A stretch of DNA of 64,000 nucleotides from Hormiphora californensis (taxonomy: Eukaryota > Ctenophora > Tentaculata > Cydippida > Pleurobrachiidae): NCBI GenBank assembly GCA_020137815.1, contig CM035355.1:533451-597450 (forward strand), given 5' to 3'. Each line of letters starts with the position of its first letter. The first letter of the stretch is position 1. The position numbers were made by a program, and so were the translations under genes. The notes under the pieces were generated by a model that did no database searches, had not been told where the DNA came from, and saw only the letters and a program-made list of their open reading frames with translations. Of this stretch, positions 1 to 12,729 are shown in pieces.

Positions 1-1401
1 CACACTAACATGCGGAGAATGGGCAGGGGGTTAGGGTCACATTTTAGGGAGAGGGGGGCTAGAAATAGGTACATTGATGGGGAGAATGGGGAGGGGTTGG
101 TTAGTTTTCACGGTGGAATTGTTAGTATAACGGGCTGTATGGTAATATTCAGCAGTGATGGTGGTTTGTGTGTGTGGGATTGTAACACCAGATGTTGAGA
201 GTGAAATTAGAGAAGGACTAAGAATACACACCACCGCACCACGACCGGCAATTATAATGGACAAGTGACAGAGAGAGAGATAGAGAAAAAGCTAGAATGA
301 TGGGATTAAGTTAATTTCTCGGAAAAAACTTTCCAGAGTTTTAGACAGACAGCTGATAGACATATATTGTGGACATATTGTCTGAAGATTGTGTAACCTA
401 ATGTAAATGCCACATGAGAGCACTCATAAAGCTCTCTGTGTCTCTTTCTCTCCGTGTGTGTGTTATTAATGGCACACTGAGAAGAGTGACGCACAATATA
501 AATTATACCCCTCACTCAATCTCTCTCACTATCTTTTTCTCTTTCTCTCACTCTTTCTCTCACTCTTTCTCTCTCTCACTATCTTTTTCTCTTTCTCTCA
601 CTATCTCTCACTCTCTCTCTCTCACTATATTTTTCTCTTTCTCTCACTTTCTTTTTCCTCTTCTTCATAGGTTCATTAGTCTCTCAAAGGAGGAGCGGCC
701 CGAGATGAGCGCTTATGTAATTCCGAGATATGTCACATGTAGCATATATTGTGGGCTTACAGCAGAGCTGGTCAGATGGGTGTGTGAGAGAGACCTAGGA
801 TTACATACCGTATTTGGTCAAATCGAACCTTATCAAAGAATAATATGCTTTTAGGATGGTAAGATCTCAGTCAGAGAGGCAGCGAACTAAAGTTTTACCA
901 ATAGAGAAAAAACTTAACGAAAAAATGCTACTGGAGAAATTGAGAAGACAGCCTACTCTTGATAATTGTCCTCTAAATTAGACCGCACGGGTCCTGAGAG
1001 AATATATAATGCGGAGTAGCGGCTAACTATGGGAAGAATTTATATCGTTTTATTAGAAAGAGTTGGCGAAATTCCAAGGTGGCAGCCCAGGTCCCCCTAG
1101 ATGGGGATGTTGTTTTCATTACCTGCACCCTCCCACAACGCTTAGGAAGCGGTTGTACATGTTGTAATGGTTCTCCACCTCCATATTTTACAATTACAAT
1201 CTATAAGCTACAAGAAATGAGAATAATAATACGAGGATTGATAAAATACGAGGATTGAGGAAGACAGAGGGAGCGAGATGAATTATCTACAGAGGCAGAG
1301 GCTGAATAGTATCATTGAAATCACAAGACCCAGGGATTGGGATCTAGAGGCGAGGAGAGCAGAGATACCCTTCGAAACTTTGGGTAGACTGCTAGTGAAG
1401 G
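1..1401. other. non-coding stretch with CT-rich tract
   Basis: No gene is supported here. A pyrimidine-rich block of CTCT and TTTCTCTCAC units fills about 515-660 and keeps one plus-strand frame open by composition only. The rest is AT-rich sequence without recognisable protein similarity in any frame. Confidence 0.5.
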
Positions 1402-1861
1402 ATTAAAGGTTGACAAGATACCTAAAACTTTTCGTATATCGTCTTATTTTGATTTATCATTAATTTTCAGCATTTTTTCAGAATTTTTTGTCGGCTAGAA
1501 ATATGTGCAAAATAGGGGGTCTACTGAAAAATGAGTGTGCCTTTTTTAAAATTGATAACGTAATATCTCCGGTTCCTGATGAGATACAGAAACCGTTTTG
1601 GTAGCGTTGGAAAGGTCTTATTGAGACCAATCCAACGCAACCAAGATCAAATCTTTATCTTTTGAGGAACCGGAAACGTGAATTTCAATTTGCGAGACGC
1701 AGTGAGTGTGCCCAGTAAAACCAGTGCTGACAATATCGGTAGACCCCCTATTTCGAATTTTTTTCTAGCCGACAAAAAATTCTGAAAAAATGCTGAAAAT
1801 TAATGATAAATCAAAATAAGACGATATACGAAAAGTTTTAGGTATCTTGTCAACCTTTAAT
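1402..1861. mobile_element. foldback (MITE-like) element
   Basis: The left arm (about 1402-1526) starts ATTAAAGGTTGACAAG and is matched in reverse complement by the right arm (about 1738-1861), which ends CTTGTCAACCTTTAAT. The arms are about 125 bp long and nearly identical. The roughly 210-bp centre has a weaker internal hairpin around the GCGTTGGAAAGGTCTT / GAGACCAATCCAACGC pair. No ORF is present, so this is a non-autonomous inverted-repeat element. The family was not recognised. Confidence 0.75.
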
Positions 1862-4800
1862 GGTGTTATTTTCATCAAAATATTTGATATTGCGATAAAC
1901 AAAACACCGTCTGGAAAAACAACTTGAGAAAAAGGAGGGGTCTAGACATCACGGGACATGTGTCAACACGAAGGCAAAGGGAAGGCAGGGAAATATATCA
2001 GCCGATGATTGTGTTTATTACAGAAGGGATCTTATTTCACTATATTTAACGCTGTGATCACGCAGAGACACATTCCAATGCAGATATTTGACACGATCAG
2101 CAGATAAACGCCCGATCCTGCTTAATAATAAACCCATCAAATAAAGTTAAACAGTACAGTTCGCCCAATAACAACTGGGTACTGATCGGTGTGTTTAAAT
2201 GTAGAGGCACTAGCCGCATTATATAGTGTACAGATCATAATCACCCAGCCAGTACTGTCTAGAAACTATGATCACCATCAAATTGTCTTGAGTAGCGCCT
2301 CTTTGAGATCAAATAGCTATTAATTTTAGTAGATTGTATACTTATCTCAGATAAAGCCAAAAAAGGTCTGAGTAGAAAGAAGCGAGTGCCTGATTTAGCA
2401 CTGCAATGCGACTGCTGCATACGTAAATCAAATGCGTCAAGAAAACACAACAGTGTGCGAGATAAGATGGGGCTAAAGTCATTCCGACAGATAAACGAGA
2501 GGATCACATCCGTTGAACCCCAGTGATCTATCATTCTGGTTCTGCAAGGAGAGGAAACCCTTAGCAGAATAGCAGCTGTTATATGGACAGGGAATTACAA
2601 CACACAGCGAGCGAAAAGCTCTGGATGTCTCTCAGCAACCACTCAGATGCACTATCTCTCTCACTATTTCTCACTATTCCATAACAACCCAGGTGCTCCA
2701 GGGCTCAAATTTCTCTGGAGAGATGAAGAAAATGAAGACTGATGAGAAATAGAGGGAAGGAGAGAGTGAGAATAAGGGAAGATAGAAAGGAAGAGATAGA
2801 ACGTTTGAAGCACGTGACTGAAAACAACCAATGAAAATCATTGGCACCACTGAACTCAATCACCAGATTCAGTGCAGTGGAAAACTAGACAAAGGATCAT
2901 TGGGAGGATTGAACATTTTCACGAAATGATTTGACTTTTGATTCTGAAGAGTTGGTTCAAACAGTAGTCAGTACCAATCTTCTTGAACTGAACCGTTCGT
3001 CCTGTTTTTTAGCAAATCAGGATTGCAGTACGAACAGTTCAATTTATACGGTGTCTGTAGAATTCACCTGCAAATGATACGGCTTGGTCGGTATTCGAGG
3101 GCCTTGGACAGGGACACGGAAAACATGACTCAAAGTAAGAGAAATGATAAAGCGACGGATGGGATTGACGTCACCATCACATGGCACCCCCTCCACACCC
3201 CCACAACGATGGGGGTTGGATTACCCAGATAAAATTCCAAGAGAATGAGCTCAAAATCATGCAACACAAGAACAAAGCCCCGGCCCTGATAACAGAAGGC
3301 TGGTGTAAATTCCTCAGTCGTCTGATCCTCTTAATTTGACATCGGAAACCAATTTAAGGATCATAGCCACACACTGATCAAGTTTTGTACTACAACATAC
3401 TATGGAATGTATTACCCGGAATTCTCTGACTCCAACACACACCTCTTATGTAGCTCTAAGTAGCTTGTAGGGGAGGTGACAACAACAACGAGAGGAATGC
3501 AATACCTGGATTCCTTTCAACAACAACTTTCTCAGCAAGACTCCTACCGCCAGCTAGCATGAGCTTTCTGTAAAGAGATGCAGAGTCTCGGAGGTAACTA
3601 CTATAATACGCTTACCTGGAAAAACGCCAGATTTCAACCGAACTAACACTATTCCGAGAAGCTTAAATCTAGATCAAAGAACCACTGGTACAAAACCAAT
3701 TTGGACATGCCAGGGCATGCCAGGGCCTACGAAATCTGATCTGCATCTAGGGACTCGCAAATCTATAAAGGAATATCTATAACCGAATGAAATTACGTTA
3801 AGGTGGGACACTGGGAGCAAGGACCTGGGTTATAAAAACAGAATGTCAGGTGATCTCACCTCCTTGGCATTCCTGAACATCAAGAGAATGTCCAAACAAA
3901 GATCCGTCCTGTATCACGTTATATATATAGCGAGCTTTCTCCCACAGAAGACAAATTATCGGATAATTACTGAAGCTTGCTAGTGAAAGCCTAGTGCGTG
4001 AGAAAAAAATAGCACACACCTCCGAAGTCGGATCCGAGTGTTTTGGAGACAGTTCAAGTTTGTAGTGTGTCTGGGATCTTCTTCCTGAGAGGAGGGCCCA
4101 GAAGCGGGATCAGGAGTGCCAACCATAGCTCTGATGATCAATATAAAGAGATTTCTCAGTGAAGCAAAGTAATTCGAGCAGAGTTACTGGAATGACAGAA
4201 ATGCAGGAAACGATGATAGAACTGAGTTCTGAGTACAACAAAAGCTTTCCTACTCCGGGAAATAGTTTAAATAGTTTTGTCACTGCTTTGAGTAGGAGAA
4301 ACTTCAAAGAAGCACACTTCAAGGATCCGAGGACTTCTTTGGATGTTCATTTGGCCCGAAACAACCTGGATCTTAGATCATTGAATCACGAGGGTTACCA
4401 TTGGGTTCATTGTTTAACCGCTCCGTATCCCATGAGGAGCTGTTTTAAAACCAGTACACACACCATGAGAGAGGGAGAGAGAGAGAGATAGGGAGATAGA
4501 AAGAGAGAGAAAGATAGATAAAATGAGTGCTCTCAGCAAGGATGACTATATTACGAAGAGCTGTTAAAATTGGACGCATGTTAAACCTTCAATTGCTTGA
4601 TTGAGAGTGGCACCAGAGAGATGGGATTGTTCTCATACAGCTACACAGCTGTAGCAGCTCAGGATCGATACACGTCTGACAATTATATGATGAGACCTAC
4701 TGTACCACTGTTATCCGAAGGTCACAGCGAGGGGGCTGACTCCAGAAGGTATTATGCAAATAACAACTGATCGATTATATGATGTGAACCAATGAGATGA

Positions 4801-7223
4801 TCAGAACCACAAATTGCAATGATCATATTGTAATATTGCATCTTATTATATTGCTTTCCTAGCTCAGAAAATATCATAGAAATGCTATAAACCAGTACAT
4901 ACTTGTGTCCAGTAAAACGAAGACCCACGCGACGCTTGACGAAAGAGCTCAAGAGATAGTTATAATTAACGAACACACCGCCGACTGACTCTGTGTGAGT
5001 AGCGCTGTAAATCTAAATTAAGAATGCATTTCCGGGATACAGAAGGTCGATACAAACAACTCCACCCTTCTATAACATTTTGCCAAAAACTAATGAAGAT
5101 TCTTTTATATCGGTACCAGGACATAGAGATCATGACATAAAACCAGCCAACTTCATGAGTGCGCAAAATGATAATTATTAGCTCGGTATCTCTGGAACTA
5201 TCCCAGCGCTTACATCATCTAATTAATGAGAAATGATAGTCAGATATAATTATATAACTACCGTCTCTCCGAAGCGGTACTCTTTTTACACTGTTACATA
5301 GATTCATGAGTTCACCAGTTTTCCGAAATAAGAATAAGGACATGGCATTTATTTATGGTTCGGAAAATCAACCAAATTCAGTTTGCCAGCTGCTTTGTTC
5401 AAAGATTTCAGTAAATCGTAATTTTTCCAAGAATTGGAAATAAAGATCTGGAGACTGGTATTCCTTATGCCGGACTTCGGAGAGCAGTGTCAGTAGTAGT
5501 GGGTGTGTATGTTAAACATATAGTGCCAATGACGTCAAAGAATATCAATACGGAAACCCCTCCGAGATAGAGAGAGAAATAGAGGGAGAGAGAGAGAGAG
5601 AGAGAGAGTGAGAGAGAGAGTGAGAGAGAGTAAGAGAGAGAGAGAGAGAGAGGAGAATATACTAGGTTGAAAGGTTTCTTGACGCTGGAAGTTCAAAAGT
5701 GTTGAAATCACTCCTGAACTGTCTGCAACTCCTCCAGGAAGAATGCTCTGAGTTCGAGATCTGACTTTTGAGTAACATCCAGATCAGGGGGATCAAGAGA
5801 CCCGGTAGGCATACCCCTTTCTGATGATCAGGAGGATCAAGAAAACATTAGGAAACATTGCTCTTATGAAGACAGATCTGGCAAATAATACCTTAATTAA
5901 TCCTTGCTGGATCGAAAGAGGTAATGAATGTAGTCACATTGTAGTGGCAAGGCCAAGAGATTGATATAAAATAAGGCAAACAATATTCAAGTTCACTTCA
6001 CGAATATTCCACTGATACCGGAATTCAGTGATAAAATACTAAAAATCCATTGGTCTAGATAGGTTTATCTATAAAAAGAAACAGGAGAATGGGAGATAGT
6101 GGGCAATATATAGCAGAAACTTGAGAAGGAGAAATAAAACTAATATATTGACCCAAACTTGGGTCTGAGTAGGTTGAGCCGGGTTGTCAGTGTGTTAATG
6201 CACACAATAACAGTCCGAGCTGGTACCGCCAGATGGTCAAATATTGTGGTCTAGACAAATGATTCGTTTAGTGTGTGCCTTCAATTCTTCCTTACATCAT
6301 CTGTAGTGTTCAGCTGATATTATACCCGATATAATATTGTAGCACACTGATAAAACTACTGATATTAGAACATGATGCAGTTCGGGTTACATAACGGACG
6401 AAAGTATTTACTTTTGACTTCCCACCCCCTTTAGTATATATGCTTTATTGGTGAACCCTACAAAGTGACATAACAATTTTTAAACTCTAGGCTTCCCTTC
6501 CAGACCAGGAAAGCTATGTTTTACATTTCCCAACATTATATTTATTCTCCAGTTCACTTTCCTAGAAAGGGCCCGCACCTGGCTCTCATGAGTCACCTAA
6601 CTATTCCTAGAATTGTAATGATCCTTCTAGAATAACATTTCCTTAACTATTTTAGGAGCCCGTCTCTCATCTAAGTGGGCCTAACTAAAACGGCATATAT
6701 TCCGCATAATGTAGCCATACCTCATTTTCAGGAATAGCGACCACTTTCATGTGATTCGCAGAACAAGCACATCAATCAGAGAAAGAAGCAAGTACAGAGC
6801 CTGTAATCTCAAGGGATCTATATCCGGCGATATATAATAGTGAGGGTGGGGCCCTAATACGCCTCTGTAATGACCTAGGGAGGGGCAATATATATCTAGT
6901 GCCTAGTAATAGAGGTGGGTGTTACTAGTCAGTAATTGCATTCGGTCAACTATGGGTATACCAAGGCAGCAGTTCAATGTTGGAGAGAGGGAGATTATAA
7001 GGGAGAAGAGAGTGAGAGAATGATATCGTAACTTGTTGGCGAAAACGAGGGCAAACAATTACCATTGTCAATATTGTCAAACGAGGCGGCACAGTGCCCG
7101 ACCGTAATTTATAACTTATTGTAAACTCATCTTTTGGCACTATCTACTAAACTAACTACATAATTTCCCTCTCTTCCAATTGAGCCCCCCCCCTTTCCCT
7201 TTCTTCCAATTTTCTGTTTCGCC
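1862..7223. other. non-coding stretch
   Basis: There is no convincing gene. The open frames here, for example 4159-4491 (+) and 2259-2534 (-), show no recognisable domain and no splice-supported extension. A GA microsatellite lies at about 5565-5652. The sequence is otherwise unique-looking and AT-rich. Confidence 0.45.
5565..5652. repeat. (GA)n microsatellite
   Basis: A run of GAGAGA with occasional GAGTGA and GAGGGA interruptions. It is one of about ten GA/CT arrays scattered through the window. Confidence 0.9.
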
Positions 7224-7848
7224 TCAGACTGAGCTGAGCCTCTCAGTACACTTTGAATCTCGTGTCATCACACCAGGGGTAAGAAAGCGTGAAAGATGTG
7301 GTACAGTGTACACAACTATCCTGAATATCCAATATTATGAAATTGCATTTTGAAAACTTACTGAATGAAATGAGAGAAGAACTCAGGGTCATAGTTATAA
7401 TTAGTAGGTAGGGAGCGTGGTCTGTCAGAAGCCGAGGAATCATGTCGATCCCTTCGATAAGCCAAAGCTGTAACTGGTGCTGTTCTAGGACCTGTTATAC
7501 TGTTGGTAAACTCAGAGAGAGGGTCTGTCCGTTCGTTTGTCTGTCCGTCTGTCTCGTCATTGTCATCAGTTGTTTCAGAGCTAGTGCTGACTAATCTCAC
7601 CCTCCATGTGGAATATCGGGGGCGACGGACGCGATGGTCCCTGGTATGTCGTCCACCATGGCTTGCTACTGGTGCTTTTCTTGTCTGTCTTGTACTGCCC
7701 TTTCTTGTCTGTTTTGGACTTGCCCTTTCTTTTCTGTTTTGGACTGTGATCCTGAGTCTTTATAACTCTTTGTTTGTCGTTTCTTGTCAGTTTTCCGGTC
7801 TCCTCTGTCACTACTACTTGGTCTATCTCTGGTCTGTCTACTGCTCAT
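7224..7848 (-). CDS. candidate two-exon gene, unknown product
   Basis: Not recognised and only tentative. Reading right to left, a Lys/Arg/Ser/Asp-rich open region (7848-7362) ends in a consensus donor GTAAGT at 7361-7356. It would join an exon starting at 7320 after ...ATATTCAG and ending at a TGA at 7226-7224. The last part of the first exon (ETTDDNDETDGQTN..., ...YNYDPEFFSHFI) looks like coding sequence for a disordered protein. The upstream part is open in all three frames because of repeated AAGAAA/GACAAG sequence, so the start and frame there are unresolved. The gene may continue upstream across the GA array. A chance open region is a real alternative. Confidence 0.25.
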
Positions 7849-7913
7849 AGTGAAAATAAATACCTGAGAGGATAGGGAATCAGCAAATATTGTCAGCAAA
7901 TGAAAGGGATAGA

Positions 7914-7930
7914 GAGAGAGGGAGAGATAA

Positions 7931-8004
<74 letters not shown>

Positions 8005-8022
8005 GATAGAGAGAGAGATAGA
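7914..8022. repeat. (GA)n microsatellite
   Basis: An almost pure GA array of about 85 bp with GATA-type flanks. The long Ser-Leu-rich minus-strand frame over it is a by-product of the repeat. Confidence 0.92.
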
Positions 8023-8370
8023 AAGGGAGGAATCAGTGACAGACTCTGTGTGAGTGAGTGAGTGAGTGGAGCACAAAATTGGATGGTAACCATGGCAACC
8101 ATCTCCCTGCTGATGCTGTTTGGAATGTGCATGGAGACCTCCCACACCCACCTGGCATAGGCTACCTCACACTAATTGTTATACCCCTACCCGACATGTT
8201 TTTTTTGCCTTATTTTACCGGGAAAAGAAGATAAAGCACAATTTAGGTGCCGGCAGGCACCTCCGACCCGAAGAAAACAGCAAAAAACGAAAAAAAGAAA
8301 AAAATTTTTTTGCCCCTGCACAAAAACCCAAAAATGCCGGCCCTATTAAGAACAAAGAAAGGTCTTTTTT

Positions 8371-8394
8371 GGGGGGGGGGGGGGGGGGGGGGGG
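8371..8394. repeat. poly-G run (24 G)
   Basis: Twenty-four consecutive G residues on the plus strand between T6 and C. Exact length is unreliable in any assembly. It could form a quadruplex or be a polymerase or consensus artefact. Confidence 0.9.
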
Positions 8395-8539
8395 CAAAAA
8401 ACATGTCAACGATTGTGGCCACACCGTTTGAGATATCGACTTGAAATTTTGTACGCATGTTCTTGTAGTATTCCTTTGTGTCATGACGTTGGCGGATTTT
8501 TGAATTTTTAATTAATTAATTAATTATAGGTAATTAAAA

Positions 8540-8605
8540 ACGGTGCAAGGGCACCGTGCCCCTGCACATTGCGTGTTATGTCCCTTGCACCGCGCCCTTG
8601 CACCA
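8540..8605. repeat. GGTGCAAGGGCACC-type short palindromic cluster
   Basis: The sequence alternates GGTGCAAGGGCACC, GCCCCTGCAC and CCCTTGCACC, each related to the others by inversion. GCCCCTGCAC recurs at about 8311 and 8749 (CCCCTGCAC). It probably belongs to an unrecognised repeat spanning about 8200-8760. Confidence 0.5.
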
Positions 8606-9530
8606 AATTCTATTTTCCGTTCTGCTTAAAATATCGACTCGAAACTTTGTAGGAATGTTCTTCATGCATAAAACATATAATATAATCTACAGAAAGTGGG
8701 AATAGTCAAAATTAATTAATTAATTACTTAGAGATTAATTTTGGGGTGGCCCCTGCACAATTTTGGCAAATTTGATATTCAAACTTTGAGCCTTTGTGAA
8801 AGTAATGAAAATTATTTATTTCAGGTTATGATGAACAATAAGCTATAAAAATGCCCCTTTTTGTTACACAAGCCTGTGCTTGGTATCGAAGACACCTCAA
8901 GTGACACACTCTGTCGCCGGGCGACCTTCGCGTGCACACGCTGGCAAGGGGTAACTTCGTAACCAAAGCCTGTGCATTGTGCATATAATAATGAAATGGA
9001 TAAATTTTCATCCAGTTGCTGGCGATAGAACTCGATAGAGTTCGATTGATTTACCATGACAACGGAGTTGGTTACCATACTAACCAGAGAATTCGTTGTA
9101 AAATAGTCCTTTCTTGCTATAAACTCGGCCTTTAGATAGAAAATTGATTTTATTCTACTCGCACTAATGCAAGGGCATTTCACAGTTTGGTGCCGTTATT
9201 TTTGTCTCTATTTTTAATAGGATTTTGGGATTAGACTGAAAGTATGGGATCATTTGAGAAGTAGTGAAGATTTGAAAATGTTAGCAACTTGCCGGTTCGA
9301 CAAACTAAACCCATATGATTTCAACTTCGGGTCGGACGAGGGGAAGCTTGCCTTTTGCGAACATATTACTTGAGTTCATGAGAATAAGAAATGTAAAAGT
9401 GACCGGTGCTCAGAGCTCTGTAAAGATAGTGACCGGCGCTCTAGAGATAGAGGTCGTGGCGTTGCATGCTACATTCCAATCTAATAACCTGACCATGTGG
9501 GTATAGGAATGTGTATAATATGTGACGTTA

Positions 9531-9532
<2 letters not shown>

Positions 9533-9585
<53 letters not shown>
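9533..9585. repeat. (GA)n microsatellite
   Basis: A pure GA array of about 50 bp. Confidence 0.92.
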
Positions 9586-9590
<5 letters not shown>

Positions 9591-10185
9591 GAAAGATAGA
9601 TAGAGATGATGAAGCTGGCAGGCTATCCAATCAACCCAAGATGATCAGCTTCCCTGTAACCCACAGACAAACAAAGAGACAGGTCAATGTTTATTACACT
9701 TCTCTCCCCTACTCAACACCAACATTGTGATCTGACAACAATACTAGCACCAACACCACACCTAGTTCTGTGTGTAGTTCCTTAATGAGTGTGTGTGTGT
9801 CCATTATAAACTAGCCCCGGATGTACATAAAGTGTGAGTGAGTTAGGAGATGGTGTGAGATGAGTGGGGAGGAGCTAGGAAGGGATGGAATCAATGAGTG
9901 AAATGACTACCACTCAATCGGAATTATTAAGTGCTCTTCCGTCTTTCTAATGTGGTTCAGTATCTTCTTCAACTTACCAAAAAGCCCCAAATGACAAAAT
10001 CAGCGCACCTGCCTATGTGTGTGGTGATCACTTTAACAAAACCAATTACTCAATGCAATCTATCACAACATAAACATAACAACCGAAACAAATAGCGAAG
10101 TGCCTCCTTAGTTGTGTGTGTGTGCGATGAGTTAAAATGGCTTTTGTCATTGGCAGGTCACGTGGGCATAGAGAAAAAGATAGAG

Positions 10186-10190
10186 AGATG

Positions 10191-10233
<43 letters not shown>
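10186..10233. repeat. (GA)n microsatellite
   Basis: A GA array interrupted once by AGA. Confidence 0.9.
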
Positions 10234-10236
<3 letters not shown>

Positions 10237-10779
10237 TACATGGTAATGTATCACACGGTAAATTTTGTGTGGTAACAAACCACGTGTATGTGTGCTTGTA
10301 TAAACCTACTGTACAACTACTACCAGAACAATGGTGTGTCCTATTTGTGACCCAGCGTGTATAATACATGATAAACTAATATTAGAAAAATTAGGTTTTG
10401 TTCTAACATGGTTTGTCGGTTGGCTGACTGCTGCTGTACACTGCGGGCCGCTGTATCACGTGTGTTCGTATATATTGCGTGCACCTTTGTCAAAGCGATG
10501 GAGAGGATATTAGTTGAGAAGGGACAGATTGTATACTTCAATGTTGTCATGACGTGTACAAACAACTTTCATACGCCGCTGGGCGTGTCCTTGACATCCT
10601 ATTCCTGACTAATCTTTTCCTTTTTACAGTGGCCAGTCTTTGGTCTTATTCCAGTGCCTAGTCTATAATCCCCTCCCTTTCTTGCACCAGACTACTGACC
10701 TGCAGATCCGGCTCTCCAGGGGAGGGGGAGATAATCTGTTATTGCACCTGTCTTTATCAACCATCTTTGCAGCGAGAGG

Positions 10780-11035
10780 ATGAGAGAGAGAGAGAGAGGG
10801 GGGGAGAGAGAGAGAGAGGGAGAGAGAGAGAGAGAGAGAGACGAGAGAGAGAGAGAGAGGAGAGATCTCTCTCTGTTCTCGCTCTCGGCTCTCTTCTCTC
10901 TTCTCCTCTAGCTTCCGGCTCTCTCGCTCGATCTCGCCTCTCCTCTCTCGCTCTCTCTCGCTCGCTTCGCGCTCGCTCTCTCCTCGCTCTAGCTCTTCTC
11001 ATCTCTCTCTCGCTCTCTCTCTCGCTACTCTCTAT
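10780..11035. repeat. purine tract followed by pyrimidine tract (GA/CT inverted pair)
   Basis: About 90 bp of GAGAGA-type purine sequence (10780-10870) switches directly to about 165 bp of CTCTCT/CGCTCT-type pyrimidine sequence. The two halves are imperfectly complementary, so the tract can fold back on itself. Open frames on both strands here are compositional. Confidence 0.8.
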
Positions 11036-11632
11036 CTACCTCTAATTCTAATCCTCATTACTTACTCCCTAGGTTGCATCACCTCTCTCTCTCCCTCCAC
11101 TCCCTAGCTTGATCTCGCAGCTCAGTAAGCCCATCTTTGCATAATTATTGCACAACCAACAAGAGAGGGAGGATATGAATGCATAAATGGTCAGATAGGG
11201 AGAGATACAGTGTGAGAAAAACGGTGCCACGTACATCTGGATAGGGCCGAAACTTGCAAATTTGAAATTTCAAAAAAAATCCAGGTCTAAGTTCTGCAGA
11301 GTAGCATGAAGCTATGCATTTTCCGCCTCTCAAGTCTAAACCCACTGTCTAGATTCATGTTAGCCTACAATTCTATATAAAACTCCCCCCAACTTTCCAA
11401 CTATGGAATGACACTAGCGAACACAGACGAACTGACGTGCACGTGAGGGAGAGACATAGAAGAACTGGAGGGAGAGAAATGGAGGAAGAGAAGAGTAGGA
11501 CAGTGAGGGAGAGAGACTTCAAAGATAGAGTGAGACAGAGGGCGGGGAAGAGTATGTTAGAGGGAGAGCATGCAAGACCACGTGATAGCCATTACAACAG
11601 GCTAATCGTTCTGTGTACATTCCTTCTCTCTA

Positions 11633-11663
<31 letters not shown>
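11633..11663. repeat. (CT)n microsatellite
   Basis: A short, pure CT array. Confidence 0.9.
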
Positions 11664-11664
<1 letters not shown>

Positions 11665-12267
11665 CCATTGAGTGTAAGCCAATGTATACACTGCCTCATG
11701 AAATGTATACCACACATGATGACACATCATGATGTCGAAGCCCCCTCATCACCCCAAAATGTACATGCAATTGTTCGGTAAAAAGGGGGTTGTACAAGAC
11801 GGTAAGACGTGAGAAAAGGGCTAAGGGCCAGGGTTCCACAGTGGTGCGAGTGTTCTAGAGGGCGAGATATAAGGAGGGAGGTGAGATAGTGGTGTGAATG
11901 TATAACAATGGTGCAGTGTTGACAGGAGCCCCCTATTGGTGAGAGACTGTGTGGCGCTCCTATTACTTAGGTTTCTCGTATAAACTACATCCCCTTGACC
12001 CAACAACTAACTGAACTTGTCACATTTCCTTTCTGCTCTCAACCACATGAACATTTTACCTAAACCAACATTATCTCATAAAACCATTCCTCCGAGCTCC
12101 GAGCAGGAGTTGAAGTGCGGAAAAGCTTGTTATATATTCTACTGCTGGGTGTGGCAGCACTACAATCTGTACGAATTATCGTCTCGCCAAGTGTTCCTGT
12201 CAACTTATCAGAAGTGATATCTCTCCACACCTGTATCTCTCTGTCTCTCTCTTTCTTACTCTGTGTC

Positions 12268-12285
<18 letters not shown>

Positions 12286-12335
<50 letters not shown>

Positions 12336-12350
12336 TCTCTCACTCCCTAG
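12286..12350. repeat. (CT)n microsatellite
   Basis: A CT array upstream of the ORF1 retroelement. Confidence 0.9.
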
Positions 12351-12490
12351 GTGTGGCTATACTGTGCATGAGAGCAGTATAATACATGTGTGCTTTGCAG
12401 CGGCTAGTTTTAGATGTTATACAAGTGCTGCACCACTCAAATAGAGAATACAAGAAGGGAGAACAGGAGTTATTGTGCTACCAAGGGAAC

Positions 12491-12677
12491 CACTTCACTT
12501 CACTTCTCACTTCTTCACTTCACTTCTCACTTCTCACATATCACTTTCACTTCTCACATATCACTTATCAGTTTCGTCACTTCTCACATATCACTTATCA
12601 GTTTCGTCACTTCTCACATATCACTTATCAGTTTCGTTTAAACACTTCTCACATATCACTTATCAGTTTCGTTTAAA
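12491..12677. repeat. 30-bp tandem array just upstream of retroelement ORF1
   Basis: Four essentially identical 30-bp units begin CACTTCTCACATATCACTTA and end TCAGTTTCGT. They start at 12548, 12578, 12608 and 12643, and the last two are separated by TTAAA. Shorter CACTTCTCAC units precede them from 12491. The array ends about 55 bp before the ORF1 start codon. By analogy with L1 monomers it may be a promoter array, which is inference. Confidence 0.85.
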
Positions 12678-12729
12678 AAGCTCGCTCCTGATAGTTTTTG
12701 ATCTTGCACCGTTGTACACGCGAACGAGC

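Larger units (their letters stand above)
8023..12490. other. non-coding, microsatellite-rich stretch
   Basis: No gene is supported. It contains a G24 homopolymer, a region at about 8540-8605 repeating CCCTTGCACC / GGTGCAAGGGCACC in both orientations, TTAA-rich tracts near 8510 and 8710, and five GA/CT arrays listed separately. Short open frames here are low-complexity or lack any recognisable domain. Confidence 0.45.

Noticed and set aside
414-854. 146-codon plus-strand frame
   Set aside because: Mostly Ser/Phe/Leu from a CT-rich tract.
4159-4491. 110-codon plus-strand frame
   Set aside because: No domain; its C-terminus is GA-microsatellite derived, and there are no supporting splice sites.
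8215-8484. Overlapping frames with a proline run
   Set aside because: Created by the 24-G homopolymer; no domain on either side.
9285-9310. tRNA-like GGTTCGAC box
   Set aside because: No matching A box or cloverleaf could be found upstream. No tRNA or rRNA was supported anywhere in the window.
12548-12672. Possible CRISPR-like array of 30-bp repeats
   Set aside because: Units are contiguous with no unique spacers, in a eukaryotic context, so it is an ordinary tandem repeat.
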